This document shows positions 18,482 to 27,637 of a stretch of DNA of 64,000 nucleotides, in pieces. Source of the DNA: Bifidobacterium boum (GTDB taxonomy: Bacteria > Actinomycetota > Actinomycetes > Actinomycetales > Bifidobacteriaceae); the NCBI RefSeq assembly GCF_000741535.1, contig NZ_JGYQ01000007.1:62001-126000 (forward strand), read 5' to 3'. A program made the position numbers and the translations under genes. The notes under the pieces are model-generated. The model had not been told where the DNA came from. It worked only from the letters and a program-made list of their open reading frames with translations, and did no database searches. Position 1 is the stretch's first letter. Each line of letters starts with the position of its first letter.

Positions 18482-19084
18482 TTACTTCTTCTTGGACTTG
18501 GACTTCTTCTTTTCCGCTTCAAGACGGGCAAGAGTCTGCGAGGCCGGCTCCTGCGGCGCCTCGGTATGATGTTGGGCGTCACCGGGAAGCGGATCGGCAT
18601 AGCCGAGATTCACATCCAGAAGACGCTGCGCCTCATCTTCGGAAATGTCTTCAGACAACGCAATCTCAGAGGTGAGAATGCTGCGCGCGCGGGTAAGCAT
18701 GCGCTTCTCCCCCGCAGACAGGCCATGTTCGTCGACATTGCGCTGAGACAAGTCGCGCACAACCTCGGCGATCTGATTGACGTCACCGGTGGAGATCTTC
18801 TCGACGTTGAGCTTATAGCGCCGGGACCAGTTCATTTCCTTCTCCACGATGGGGGTGCGCAAAATCTCGAACACCTTCGACACCGCTGCCGCGTCCACGA
18901 TATCGCGGACACCCACCTTCTGCGCGTTCTCCACAGGAACATTGATGACCAGGCCGTCAGAGGACAGGACTGACAGTTGGAGGTACTCCCGGGTCACACC
19001 CTTCACCGTGCGTTCGGTAATCGCATCGACCCGTGCCGCACCATGACGCGGATACACGACCATATCACCGACTTTGTAACCCAT
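18482..19084 (-). CDS. carD: CarD-family transcription regulator
   Basis: A 200-residue protein that binds the RNA polymerase beta subunit and stabilises open promoter complexes, as shown for mycobacterial CarD. The N-terminal MGYKVGDMVVYPRHGAARV is the polymerase-binding domain; the rest is helical and binds DNA. A basic tail (EKKKSKSKKK) extends beyond the usual about 160 residues. The start at 19084 has a GGAGGG site; an ATG at 19102 is in frame but lacks one. Upstream of ispF, an order conserved in Actinobacteria. Confidence 0.94.
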   Translation of the reverse strand: MGYKVGDMVVYPRHGAARVDAITERTVKGVTREYLQLSVLSSDGLVINVPVENAQKVGVRDIVDAAAVSKVFEILRTPIVEKEMNWSRRYKLNVEKISTGDVNQIAEVVRDLSQRNVDEHGLSAGEKRMLTRARSILTSEIALSEDISEDEAQRLLDVNLGYADPLPGDAQHHTEAPQEPASQTLARLEAEKKKSKSKKK

Positions 19085-19280
19085 GAACCCTCCGTGAAGC
19101 AAGCAGCCAAAGACTATATAACCTTACGTAGTATGCCCTCAGGCCGGGACTTGGGCGATTTTCCCCCCGACGACGACGAATTTCCATAAAAACACGCCGA
19201 CACGGCGCGACATTCGGCAAAAGTATGCCTATGCTTCATATATGGCTATGAACGACACGAGGATCAATGGAGATATCACC

Positions 19281-21512
19281 ATGTTCACTGTAGACCAAGG
19301 AAAGCTGGATGCTGTCAGCAACGCGACCTACTTCAACCCGCATGAGGTACTCGGCGGGCATATCGTAGAGGACGACCCCAACGGCACCGTCACCGTACGC
19401 GTGCTGCGCCCTCTCGCCAAGAAGGTCGACATCGTCACCGAGCGGGACGGCAAACGCGAACAGTACGCGGCGGCCCACGAGCACAACGGGATTTTCTACG
19501 CGAACATCCCCGCGATCGCCACCGATGACGGCTGGGGTGTCCCGGATTACCGTGTCGCCACGACGTACGAGAACGGTGAGACCACGATTGAGGATGATCC
19601 ATATCGCTACCTGCCGACGGTCGGCGATCTCGATATGTACCTGTTCGGCGAGGGGCGCCACGAGCGGCTGTGGGAGGCACTCGGCGCACGTGTCATGCAT
19701 TACCAGGACCCGATGGGTTCCAGCGACGGCGTGAGCGGCAAACCCTTGGTCGGCACGGCATTCAGCGTATGGGCGCCCAATGCGCACGCGGTACGCGTCG
19801 TCGGCAATTTCAACGGCTGGGACGGCCGCAAGCACGCCATGCGCGAGCTGGGATCTTCCGGCATCTGGGAGCTGTTCATCCCCGGTGTGCAAGACGGCGA
19901 AGTCTACAAGTACCAAATCCTGAATGCGAACAATGAGTGGGTCATGAAAGCCGATCCGATGGAACGTTCGCACGAAATTCCGCCGGCAACCGGTTCCGTT
20001 GTAGTCGATTCGACCTTCACATGGGACGACGCCGCATGGATGGACCGCCGCAAGCGCACCAATCCGCATGACGGCCCGGTCAGCATCTACGAAGTCCACG
20101 CCGGCAGCTGGAAGCAGGGGATCAAGAATTATCGCGACCTCGCCGACCAACTCGTCGACTACGTCGCCAAGGAAGGCTTCACCCACGTCGAGTTCATGCC
20201 GTTGGCCGAACACCCCTTCGCCGGCTCTTGGGGCTATCAGGTGACCGGGTATTACGCCATCGATTCCCGTCTCGGCGGACCGGACGATTTCAAGTATCTG
20301 GTCGAGAAATTCCATGAGGCCGGCATCGGCGTCATCATGGACTGGGTTCCCGCCCACTTCCCCAAGGACGCGTTCGCACTGGGACGCTTCGACGGCACCC
20401 CGCTGTACGAGGATCCCGACCCCACGCGCGGCGAGCATCCCGACTGGGGCACGTACATTTTCAACTTCGGTCGGCACGAAGTGCGCAACTTCCTTGTCGC
20501 CAACGCGTGCTTCTGGCTGGACGAATACCATATCGATGCACTGCGCGTGGACGCGGTCTCCTCAATGCTGTATCTCGACTACAGCCGCAAACCCGGCCAG
20601 TGGCATCCGAATATCTACGGCGGCCGAGAAAACCTCGAGGCCATCGATTTCCTCAAGGAAGCCAACGCCACCGCGTATAAGAACAACCCAGGCATCATGA
20701 TGATCGCCGAAGAATCCACCGCGTATCCGGGCATCACCGCACCGACCGATCAAGGCGGCATCGGATTCGGCCTCAAGTGGAATATGGGTTGGATGCACGA
20801 CACCTTGCAATACCTGCACGAGGAGCCCATCAACCGCAAGTGGCACCACAACGAAATCACCTTCTCGATGGTCTACGCGTATTCCGAACATTATGTTCTG
20901 CCGATCAGCCACGATGAGGTTGTCTACGGCAAGGGATCACTGTTCGGCAAGATGCCCGGCAACGATTGGCAGCGGTACGCCGGCGTGCGCGCCCTGTTCG
21001 CCTACCAGTGGGCGCATCCGGGTAAGAAACTGTCGTTCATGGGCAATGAAATCGCCCAATACGGCGAGTGGGATCACAACGGGTCAGTCGATTGGGATGC
21101 CCTCAATTGGAAGGAGCACCGCCAGATCCAGAAGCTGGTCGCTGACCTGAACGCCATGTACAAGGCGCATCCGGCGTTGTGGAGCCAGGACTTCGACCCG
21201 GCCGGCTTCCAATGGCTGACCAGTGATGACGCGGATCACAATACGCTGAGCTTCGTGCGCATCGGCGCGAAGGACGAGCAGTTGGTCGTCGTGGTCAACT
21301 TCTCCGGCGAAGCATGGGAGGATTACCAGGTTCCACTGACCCGCGGAGGACGCTGGCGCGAAATCCTGACCACCGACGATGAGCAGTATGGCGGCTCGGG
21401 CATCCATAACGGCGAGTTCGAAGCCGACGCCGGTGCCTATCATTCTCGTGATTGGTCAGCGAAACTCACTATTCCGGCATTGGGAGCGGTATTCTTGGAA
21501 CCAGAAAACTGA
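19281..21512 (+). CDS. glgB: 1,4-alpha-glucan branching enzyme
   Basis: A 743-residue GH13 enzyme that makes alpha-1,6 branches in glycogen. An N-terminal carbohydrate-binding part ([10 protein letters not shown]) and a second immunoglobulin-like module ([22 protein letters not shown]) precede the barrel. The nucleophile is Asp424 in [10 protein letters not shown]; the acid/base Glu lies in IAEEST about residue 475, and SHDEV about residue 543. The ATG at 19281 has GGAG before it, whereas the ATG at 19242 has none. Two-component genes follow within 13 bp. Confidence 0.96.
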   Translation: MFTVDQGKLDAVSNATYFNPHEVLGGHIVEDDPNGTVTVRVLRPLAKKVDIVTERDGKREQYAAAHEHNGIFYANIPAIATDDGWGVPDYRVATTYENGETTIEDDPYRYLPTVGDLDMYLFGEGRHERLWEALGARVMHYQDPMGSSDGVSGKPLVGTAFSVWAPNAHAVRVVGNFNGWDGRKHAMRELGSSGIWELFIPGVQDGEVYKYQILNANNEWVMKADPMERSHEIPPATGSVVVDSTFTWDDAAWMDRRKRTNPHDGPVSIYEVHAGSWKQGIKNYRDLADQLVDYVAKEGFTHVEFMPLAEHPFAGSWGYQVTGYYAIDSRLGGPDDFKYLVEKFHEAGIGVIMDWVPAHFPKDAFALGRFDGTPLYEDPDPTRGEHPDWGTYIFNFGRHEVRNFLVANACFWLDEYHIDALRVDAVSSMLYLDYSRKPGQWHPNIYGGRENLEAIDFLKEANATAYKNNPGIMMIAEESTAYPGITAPTDQGGIGFGLKWNMGWMHDTLQYLHEEPINRKWHHNEITFSMVYAYSEHYVLPISHDEVVYGKGSLFGKMPGNDWQRYAGVRALFAYQWAHPGKKLSFMGNEIAQYGEWDHNGSVDWDALNWKEHRQIQKLVADLNAMYKAHPALWSQDFDPAGFQWLTSDDADHNTLSFVRIGAKDEQLVVVVNFSGEAWEDYQVPLTRGGRWREILTTDDEQYGGSGIHNGEFEADAGAYHSRDWSAKLTIPALGAVFLEPEN

Positions 21513-21525
21513 AAGGTGGTCCCAT

Positions 21526-22278
21526 ATGCTCAACACTTCCTCGCACCAGAGCACCGCTCGCACGATTCTGGTGGTCGAAGATGAACCCGATCTTGCCACT
21601 GCCATAGCGCAGCGCATCACTGCAAACGGTTGGACGGCACGCGTCGCCTCGGACGGCGCCTCTGCCGTCCGCGCGGCCAAGCAGCTCAAGCCCGATCTGG
21701 TCATCATGGATGTCATGCTTCCAGTGATGGACGGCATTGAAGCGACCAAACGCATCATCGCCGAACGTCCCGTTCCCGTGTTGATGCTCACGGCGCGCGA
21801 CGCGGAATCCGACAAGGTGATGGGCCTTGGCGCTGGTGCCGACGATTACATGACCAAACCGTTCTCGCCGCGAGAGCTCATCGCCCGTTGCGAAGCATTG
21901 TTGCGCCGTGTCGAACGTGCCACCATCATCGCCAAGAACATGGAAAACGAGAAGGTGCTCGACTTCGGGTCGTTGGTCATCGACCCGCGTCAACGCATCG
22001 TGACCCTCAACGGGGAACAGGTGCATCTGACCCCCACCGAATTCGATTTGCTTGCCACACTGGCGCGCAAACCGAAAACCGTATTCAAGCGTGAAAAACT
22101 GCTTGAAGAAGTGTGGGACTGGCCGGATGCTTCCGGCACCCGTACCGTGGATTCCCATGTCAAAGCGCTGCGTCACAAGCTGGGTTCCCAAATGATCCGC
22201 ACCGCCCACGGCGTCGGATACGCTTTCGAGCCGCCGGAATCCGATGATGACACCGCTACGGAAAGCGAGACGCGCTGA
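21526..22278 (+). CDS. Response regulator, OmpR/PhoB type
   Basis: A 250-residue DNA-binding regulator. The receiver domain has acidic pair ED (18-19), phosphorylated Asp62 in VIMDVMLP, the conserved Thr in LTARD and Lys in MTKPFS. A winged-helix output domain follows from about residue 140 (LTPTEFDLLATLARKP, then TVDSHVKALRHKLG). A GGTGG site precedes the ATG. The gene overlaps its kinase by one base (TGATG) and is 13 bp behind glgB. Confidence 0.94.
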   Translation: MLNTSSHQSTARTILVVEDEPDLATAIAQRITANGWTARVASDGASAVRAAKQLKPDLVIMDVMLPVMDGIEATKRIIAERPVPVLMLTARDAESDKVMGLGAGADDYMTKPFSPRELIARCEALLRRVERATIIAKNMENEKVLDFGSLVIDPRQRIVTLNGEQVHLTPTEFDLLATLARKPKTVFKREKLLEEVWDWPDASGTRTVDSHVKALRHKLGSQMIRTAHGVGYAFEPPESDDDTATESETR

Positions 22279-23411
22279 TGGCGCAACAACCAGGCTCGTC
22301 GCCGTCCAGACAGCCGGCCGGAAAACAAACGAAAACAACCCGGCTGCTGGACAGCGACCGGCCGATTGGATTCTTTTCCTCACTGAAATTCGAGCTCAGT
22401 GTCCTGATAGTCATTTCCACAGCCATCGCATTCGCTTTGGCTTGGGTACTGCTCAAAGTCGGGCTTACCGGTTGGGTTGCCATGCCCATCACGCTTGCCG
22501 TGGCCCTCGGCATCACCTATTTCTTCTCCCGCGGCTTGACCACGCCCTTGCGGCAGATGCGCGACGCCGCCGAAGCCATGGCCGAAGGGGATTACAGCGT
22601 CCGAGTGAAAACCGGCACGGACAGCAATGACGAAATCGGCATGCTGGCACGCTCCTTCAATGAAATGGCCGAAGAACTCCAGCACGCCGACCAAATGCGC
22701 AACGACCTCATCGCCAATGTGAGCCATGAGCTGCGCACCCCGGTATCAGCATTGCAGGCGATGCTGGAAAATCTTGCGGATGGCGTCGTAGAACCTACGC
22801 CCGCCAATATGGAAAGCATCCTCAACCAGACCCGCCGGCTGAGTGATCTCATCGCCTTCCTGCTGGACCTGTCCCGCATGGAAGCGGGGGCGGCGAGCCT
22901 GCAAGTCGAACGTTTCAATTTCGCCGATTTCATTGACGAAACCATCGAACCGCTGGAAATCGCGGATTCCGGCCACGCACACACCATTGAGGTGCACGTG
23001 CCTGACGATTTGGACATGGAAGGCGATCAGGACAGGCTCCGCCAACTGTTCACCAATGTCATCGGCAACGCGCTGAAACATTCCCCCGATGACACCGCCG
23101 TACTGATCGAAACCCGCGAAGACACGGCCAGCGACACCGTTGTAACCAATGTCGTCAATTTCGGTTCACAGATTCCACCGGAGGTACGCAGCGATATCTT
23201 CCGGCGTTTTGTCAAAGGCAAAACAGGCCCGGGAACCGAATCTGGAGGTACGGGACTGGGATTGTCCATCGCCCGTTGGGCGGCGCAACTGCACGGCGGC
23301 ACCGTGCGTGTCGTGGATGACCCTCGTGGGGCGGATTTTGAAATCACCCTGCCCAAACACCATATCCCATCGGATGACAACCCCCCGCAATCAGCTGCGG
23401 ACGCGGACTGA
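22278..23411 (+). CDS. Sensor histidine kinase
   Basis: A 377-residue kinase partnered with the upstream regulator. Two membrane segments (about 39-59 and 66-84) sit almost back to back, so there is hardly any extracellular sensor domain. A HAMP linker follows, then the phosphorylated His150 in NVSHELRTPV, and the ATPase domain with an N-box (NVIGNALKHS) and GGTGLGLSIARWAAQLHGG. The missing sensor suggests signals come from the membrane or a partner. Confidence 0.94.
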   Translation: MAQQPGSSPSRQPAGKQTKTTRLLDSDRPIGFFSSLKFELSVLIVISTAIAFALAWVLLKVGLTGWVAMPITLAVALGITYFFSRGLTTPLRQMRDAAEAMAEGDYSVRVKTGTDSNDEIGMLARSFNEMAEELQHADQMRNDLIANVSHELRTPVSALQAMLENLADGVVEPTPANMESILNQTRRLSDLIAFLLDLSRMEAGAASLQVERFNFADFIDETIEPLEIADSGHAHTIEVHVPDDLDMEGDQDRLRQLFTNVIGNALKHSPDDTAVLIETREDTASDTVVTNVVNFGSQIPPEVRSDIFRRFVKGKTGPGTESGGTGLGLSIARWAAQLHGGTVRVVDDPRGADFEITLPKHHIPSDDNPPQSAADAD

Positions 23412-23429
23412 GCGATTCATCCATACGCC

Positions 23430-23468
23430 ATGAATGGGGCACCACACGCAATGTGGTGCCCCATTCAT
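23430..23468 (+). terminator. Terminator of the glgB/two-component operon
   Basis: A perfect 17-bp stem (23430-23446 with 23452-23468) with loop CGCAA, directly after the kinase gene and before the SOS box. Confidence 0.88.
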
Positions 23469-23494
23469 TGTCTGCACCATCACACATACTGGAG

Positions 23495-23510
23495 TCGAAC
23501 ATATGTTCGA
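23495..23510. promoter_or_regulatory. LexA (SOS) box of umuDC
   Basis: TCGAACATATGTTCGA is a perfect 16-bp palindrome and a full match to the Gram-positive LexA consensus TCGAAC-N4-GTTCGA. It ends 14 bp before the umuD-like start codon. Confidence 0.93.
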
Positions 23511-23523
23511 ATGGAGGTGTGCC

Positions 23524-24159
23524 ATGGTTGTCAGCGCGTATCAAGGATCATTCCCCGATGCCGACGCCATACCGCGCCATCACGGTGCCATCGAGCATGC
23601 CGGCGCTGTCAGCGCAGTCCGTCGCGCTGATATCCACCCCTCCCCTGTGCCCCAAGCGCTCGAAGCCGTACACGCCGGATTCCCTTCTGTCGCACAGGAT
23701 TACTTCAACGGCGATTTCAGCCTCGACGAACATATCATCAATCATCCGGACACCACATTCGTCGTGACAGTCGCCGGGGACTCGATGGTGAACGCCGGCA
23801 TTTGGGATGGTGACCTGCTTGTCGTCGACCGTGCACTCGACCCGCAAGACGGCGACGTCGTCATCGCAGTCCTTGATGACGAGCTGACCGTCAAAAGACT
23901 CGTCTTACGCGGCCGAACACCGATATTGCATCCGGAGAACACCGCATACCCGGATTTCATCCCGGCAGCCGACCAGGAGCTCCTGATCTGGGGCGTGGTG
24001 GTCGGTAACTATCATTGGCAGCGCCAACCGCACCGCCAACCGCATAAGCGACTCCCCTCGGTCACATATCCGGCAGACGGGCGCATACACGCCTCCCAGA
24101 CCACCCAATCTTCCCCGACACATCCTAAAATCTACCGTCATCATGGTTGGGGAGTGTGA
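23524..24159 (+). CDS. umuD: UmuD-like S24 self-cleaving protein
   Basis: A 211-residue LexA-fold protease subunit of translesion polymerase V. Catalytic Ser87 lies in VAGDSMVNAGI and catalytic Lys124 in LTVKRLVL. The likely self-cleavage site is the Ala-Gly pair in VHAGFPSVAQDY near residue 51. No DNA-binding helix-turn-helix is present, so it is not LexA. The start at 23524 follows GGAGG; a longer frame would read through the operator. The C-terminal about 45 residues are an unusual His/Pro/Gln-rich tail. Confidence 0.88.
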   Translation: MVVSAYQGSFPDADAIPRHHGAIEHAGAVSAVRRADIHPSPVPQALEAVHAGFPSVAQDYFNGDFSLDEHIINHPDTTFVVTVAGDSMVNAGIWDGDLLVVDRALDPQDGDVVIAVLDDELTVKRLVLRGRTPILHPENTAYPDFIPAADQELLIWGVVVGNYHWQRQPHRQPHKRLPSVTYPADGRIHASQTTQSSPTHPKIYRHHGWGV

Positions 24160-24163
24160 CATC

Positions 24164-25495
24164 ATGCCGGGCGAGCACGCGCCGGCGAGCATGGTGGTGC
24201 TCGCTGACGCCAACAATTTCTTCGCCTCATGCGAAACGGTATTCCACCCTGAGCTTGCCGGCAAGCCTGTGGTAGTGCTGTCCAATAATGACGGGTGCGT
24301 GGTGGCCAGATCCAACGAGGCGAAACAACTCGGCATCATCAACGGCACTCCTTGGTTCATGATCCGCGAAGCGGCTGAACGTGACCATGTCATCGCACGC
24401 AGCTCCAATTATGAACTGTACGGGAGCCTGTCGCGCCGGATGATGTCCGTGCTTTCGACATTCCTGCCGGGGCAGGAAGTCTATTCCATCGACGAATGCT
24501 TCATGCGGTCCCCTTGGGACGGCGAACGCACCCGTCAAATCTGCCTTGCCATGCGCCGCACCGTCCTGCAAGGCATCGGCATACCCGTCAGTGTCGGTGT
24601 CGCCCCGACTAAAACCTTGGCGAAAATCACCAACCACTGGGCCAAACGGCACGAAAGGTCCCACGGAGTGACCCTCTGGCATGACCTTGCACAGTCGGAT
24701 GGCGGAGCAGGCATCTTGGCTTCCATCCCGATTGAAGACATTTGGGGTGTTGGACGCCGCTTGGCCAAACGTCTCCGCGGTATCGGCATCCGCCAGGCCG
24801 CCCAATTACGGGACAGCGACCCCGTCGCCATGAGACGCAGATTCTCCGTCCAATTGGAGCGCACCATCCTGGAATTGAACGGCTTCCCCTGCATCTACGA
24901 TGACGATCACGCCGGCGGGAACACACGCAATACGGAACTGTTATGTTCCCGCATGTTCGGCGAACCGGTGCAAGGTGAGGATCATATCGTTCAAGCCGTA
25001 TCCGTCTACGCCCAATATGCGTGCAGGCGACTCCAACGCCAGCACAGCCTGTGTACAACAGTTTCGGCGTTCTGTTCCAGCGGCAATGTCCACACCGGCA
25101 TCCCCTCGGCAGCCCATGGCAGTATGACCCTTCCCGACCCCAGCGACGATCCGGTTATCATCGCCGCCGCGGCCAGAACGGCATTGCATGGAAGCATCAT
25201 CCCATCCGTACGCTACGCTCGGGCCGGAGTCCTCCTGACCGGTTTGATCGACGCCGATGCTTTTCATACCCTGCCCACGTTGGGAGCAAACAGCGACCCC
25301 GGCTTAAGTTCCGTACTAGAACAAGTCAACCGACGATTCGGCCCTATGCGTGTCGGTATCGGATGCGCCGCAGGCATCAGAGGCGAAGGCCGGGCAAGTG
25401 AAGAAGTCGGTGCCCGCTGGGCGATGAAGCGCAATATGCTCTCGCAACGATGTACCACACGATGGGAGGAAATGCCGGTCGTCCACGCGAACTAG
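24164..25495 (+). CDS. umuC: Y-family DNA polymerase UmuC
   Basis: A 443-residue translesion polymerase subunit. Catalytic acids are seen in LADANNFFASCE and in VYSIDECFM; the helix-hairpin-helix region follows (DIWGVGRRLAKRLRGIGI), then the little-finger domain (CSRMFGEPV). The start is uncertain: the ATG at 24164 has GGGGAG nine bases upstream, while the one at 24143 overlaps the umuD end and the one at 24191 begins the polymerase fold. It forms an operon with the UmuD-like gene under the SOS box. Confidence 0.93.
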   Translation: MPGEHAPASMVVLADANNFFASCETVFHPELAGKPVVVLSNNDGCVVARSNEAKQLGIINGTPWFMIREAAERDHVIARSSNYELYGSLSRRMMSVLSTFLPGQEVYSIDECFMRSPWDGERTRQICLAMRRTVLQGIGIPVSVGVAPTKTLAKITNHWAKRHERSHGVTLWHDLAQSDGGAGILASIPIEDIWGVGRRLAKRLRGIGIRQAAQLRDSDPVAMRRRFSVQLERTILELNGFPCIYDDDHAGGNTRNTELLCSRMFGEPVQGEDHIVQAVSVYAQYACRRLQRQHSLCTTVSAFCSSGNVHTGIPSAAHGSMTLPDPSDDPVIIAAAARTALHGSIIPSVRYARAGVLLTGLIDADAFHTLPTLGANSDPGLSSVLEQVNRRFGPMRVGIGCAAGIRGEGRASEEVGARWAMKRNMLSQRCTTRWEEMPVVHAN

Positions 25496-25513
25496 ACGGC
25501 GAATCCGGGCCGC

Positions 25514-26254
25514 TTATCCCGCCATTGATGCGGGCGACTCCGCCTGATGGGCAACCGGGCGGGTTCCACGCGCCGGAGTATCCGCCAGAGCGAGCACCGC
25601 ATGGACCACGACGCCGGCAGATGTGAGTGTCCCGACGCATGCCCGCATCGTCGAACCTGTGGTGATGATGTCATCGAACAGCAACACCATGCTTTCCGGA
25701 TGCACCCGATACGAGCCACGCATCCGGAATCGCGCATCGGCGCGATCAACACGTTGCCGGGCATTCGATAACTGCACCGACCGTTTATGGCCAACAGCCG
25801 CGAGCATGCCGACAACCGTCGCATCCTTCCCATGCTGTTCACGAAGTATCCGGCATACCCGCTTCACTAACACCGCCATATGCTGCCGGCCACGTGCTCT
25901 GGCGGAGGCCTCCGAGGACGGCACCGGGATCAGCACGATTGAGGGTGCGGACCGCACTTCAGGCAGATCAAGCGCCGCACGGGCAAGGCACGCGGCGAAT
26001 GGGATATCACATTCACGGTCGTCATGGTCCTTCCATGCCAACACCGCTAACCGGGCCGCACCGGTATATTGTGCGCATGCGACAGCCCCTGCCGTGACAC
26101 CGTAGACGGAGCGGGCCAGCCGCTTGTCGAACAAGCTCCGGCAGTCAGCGCACAGCACAGTGTCAGGTGACCCGCATCCAGCGCACCCACGCGGCAGCAG
26201 GAGCAAACCGAGACGCGAAAGGAACAATGACTCAACCCGTGCACGTATGCTCAT
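25514..26254 (-). CDS. ComF-family phosphoribosyltransferase-like protein
   Basis: A 246-residue protein of the ComF family, linked in other bacteria to DNA uptake and handling of single-stranded DNA. It has an N-terminal zinc-finger-like motif (CAGCGSPDTVLCADC) and a C-terminal phosphoribosyltransferase fold with the PRPP loop VLLFDDIITTGST near residue 195. It converges on umuC with an 18-bp gap. No other competence genes are in the window. Confidence 0.9.
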   Translation of the reverse strand: MSIRARVESLFLSRLGLLLLPRGCAGCGSPDTVLCADCRSLFDKRLARSVYGVTAGAVACAQYTGAARLAVLAWKDHDDRECDIPFAACLARAALDLPEVRSAPSIVLIPVPSSEASARARGRQHMAVLVKRVCRILREQHGKDATVVGMLAAVGHKRSVQLSNARQRVDRADARFRMRGSYRVHPESMVLLFDDIITTGSTMRACVGTLTSAGVVVHAVLALADTPARGTRPVAHQAESPASMAG

Positions 26255-26324
26255 ACCCTGAATCTACCGGACACAGCACGGGTCAAGCGAACCATTGCCG
26301 GTCATGTGGTCAGAAGATGTCGCG

Positions 26325-27137
26325 CTATGCGATGACCGGCAGATGGCGTATCAACGCATTGCACACCAAGAGCGTATCTTCCGGGCCAGCGACACGAATC
26401 GCCATGGTGCCTGCTTTGACCGCAGGATAATCGTTGCCATCCGGATCCATACGGTCGCCGACGTAAATGATCTGTCCCACATCAATACCGAGAGCCTTGG
26501 CGAACTGTCGGACGGCGTACGCCTTATCCACACCGCGCAACGAGATGTCAACGCTGGTCGACCCGCCGGAACGCACCGCCAAATCGGGGACATCAGCGCT
26601 GACCGCTTGGGCGAGCCGGTTCTTTTTCTCATTCGTAGGATCCCACGATTCCTTGGCGTCAAGCGGAGCAAGCTGGCCGAGAGCGGAGAACGTGATTTGA
26701 CTGCCGCGATCCTCGATGCGTTCGCCCCATACACGCGACTCCCAAATCCCCTGCTCCTGCGCGTGGCGTTTCAGTGAGCTGATGGCCGCCTCCCGTTCGG
26801 CGACGCTGAGGTTATGCTCATACACGCAAGCCCACTGCTCACCATCCCAATGGTAATAGCGGGTTCCGCTGGTAGGCATCAAATGCATATTCGCTTTATA
26901 TGCCCGGTCATCGAGCATGTCCAGAATCTGGCTGCGGACCAAAGAAAACTGGCCTCCCGTAATCACGGCGAGCGGCAGACGGTGGGTCAAAGCGGTCAGG
27001 CAATCCGCTATATCCTGCGAAATCGGTTTTTTCGACCGGGCGAGCGTGCCGTCGAGATCAAAAGCAATCGCCTTCGCGTGGGACGCTATGGCATCCAAAT
27101 CGAGTTCAGCCCAAGGGCGGATAGCACTCGCAGTCAT
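26325..27137 (-). CDS. HAD-superfamily protein resembling eukaryotic-type phosphomannomutase
   Basis: A 270-residue phosphatase-fold protein. Motif I is AFDLDGTLARSKKPIS, motif II Thr/Gly in VITGGQF, and motif IV GDRMDPDGNDYPAVKAG. The middle (DRGSQITFSALGQLAPLDAKE, then GGSTSVDISLRGVDKAYAVRQ) and the end (VAGPEDT) resemble human PMM2 more than general Cof phosphatases. It could therefore convert mannose-6-phosphate and mannose-1-phosphate, or be a sugar phosphatase. AAGGAGG fixes the start at 27137. Genes for a glycosyltransferase lie upstream. Confidence 0.82.
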   Translation of the reverse strand: MTASAIRPWAELDLDAIASHAKAIAFDLDGTLARSKKPISQDIADCLTALTHRLPLAVITGGQFSLVRSQILDMLDDRAYKANMHLMPTSGTRYYHWDGEQWACVYEHNLSVAEREAAISSLKRHAQEQGIWESRVWGERIEDRGSQITFSALGQLAPLDAKESWDPTNEKKNRLAQAVSADVPDLAVRSGGSTSVDISLRGVDKAYAVRQFAKALGIDVGQIIYVGDRMDPDGNDYPAVKAGTMAIRVAGPEDTLLVCNALIRHLPVIA

Positions 27138-27205
27138 GATTCCTCCTTGTACATACGCATTGAGTAATCCTATCGCAATCCTCACCTCGGCATACAGTTG
27201 ACGAC

Positions 27206-27637
27206 ATGCTTCGAGCTCCATGGCAATCACACGTATACCGCAACAGGCACGGTCGCGGGATGCGTACCCCGATGTTCGGCGTACGAATCCCCCGGTACAG
27301 GACGAAAAGCGGCATGTTTGACGATATGGTCGCTGCCCAGTTACGTCGATTAAGTGGCGCATGGCCGGATCTGATGCGTCCGGTCCAGTTCGCGGTCGAA
27401 GATGTTCCACCGTCCGACCCCGCTCCTTGGCAGACCGATCCCGACCTGTCGTCACAATGCTTCACCGCTGGACGCGGCACGCCCGCCCGTATCGTGCTGT
27501 ACCGCATGCCCATGCAGATGCATGCACGCACCCGCATGGATCTGCAGGCCGCCATCCGTGACGAACTGGTCAGCCGTCTGGCGGAATTATACGGTCGCAG
27601 GCCGGAGGAAATCGACCCGGAATGGGGTTTGGGATGA
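27206..27637 (+). CDS. Metallopeptidase-family protein lacking the HExxH motif
   Basis: A 143-residue protein of the small zincin-like family (PF06262 type) kept in Actinobacteria. The start RNRHGRGMRTP, the core VQFAVEDVPPSDPAPW and IVLYRMP match the family. At the position of the zinc motif HExxH the protein reads IRDELVSRLAELYG, so metal-dependent catalysis is unlikely. The ribosome site is weak; the start at 27206 is chosen because the RHGRG stretch belongs to the family. It converges with the DUF5719 gene with no gap. Confidence 0.75.
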   Translation: MLRAPWQSHVYRNRHGRGMRTPMFGVRIPRYRTKSGMFDDMVAAQLRRLSGAWPDLMRPVQFAVEDVPPSDPAPWQTDPDLSSQCFTAGRGTPARIVLYRMPMQMHARTRMDLQAAIRDELVSRLAELYGRRPEEIDPEWGLG

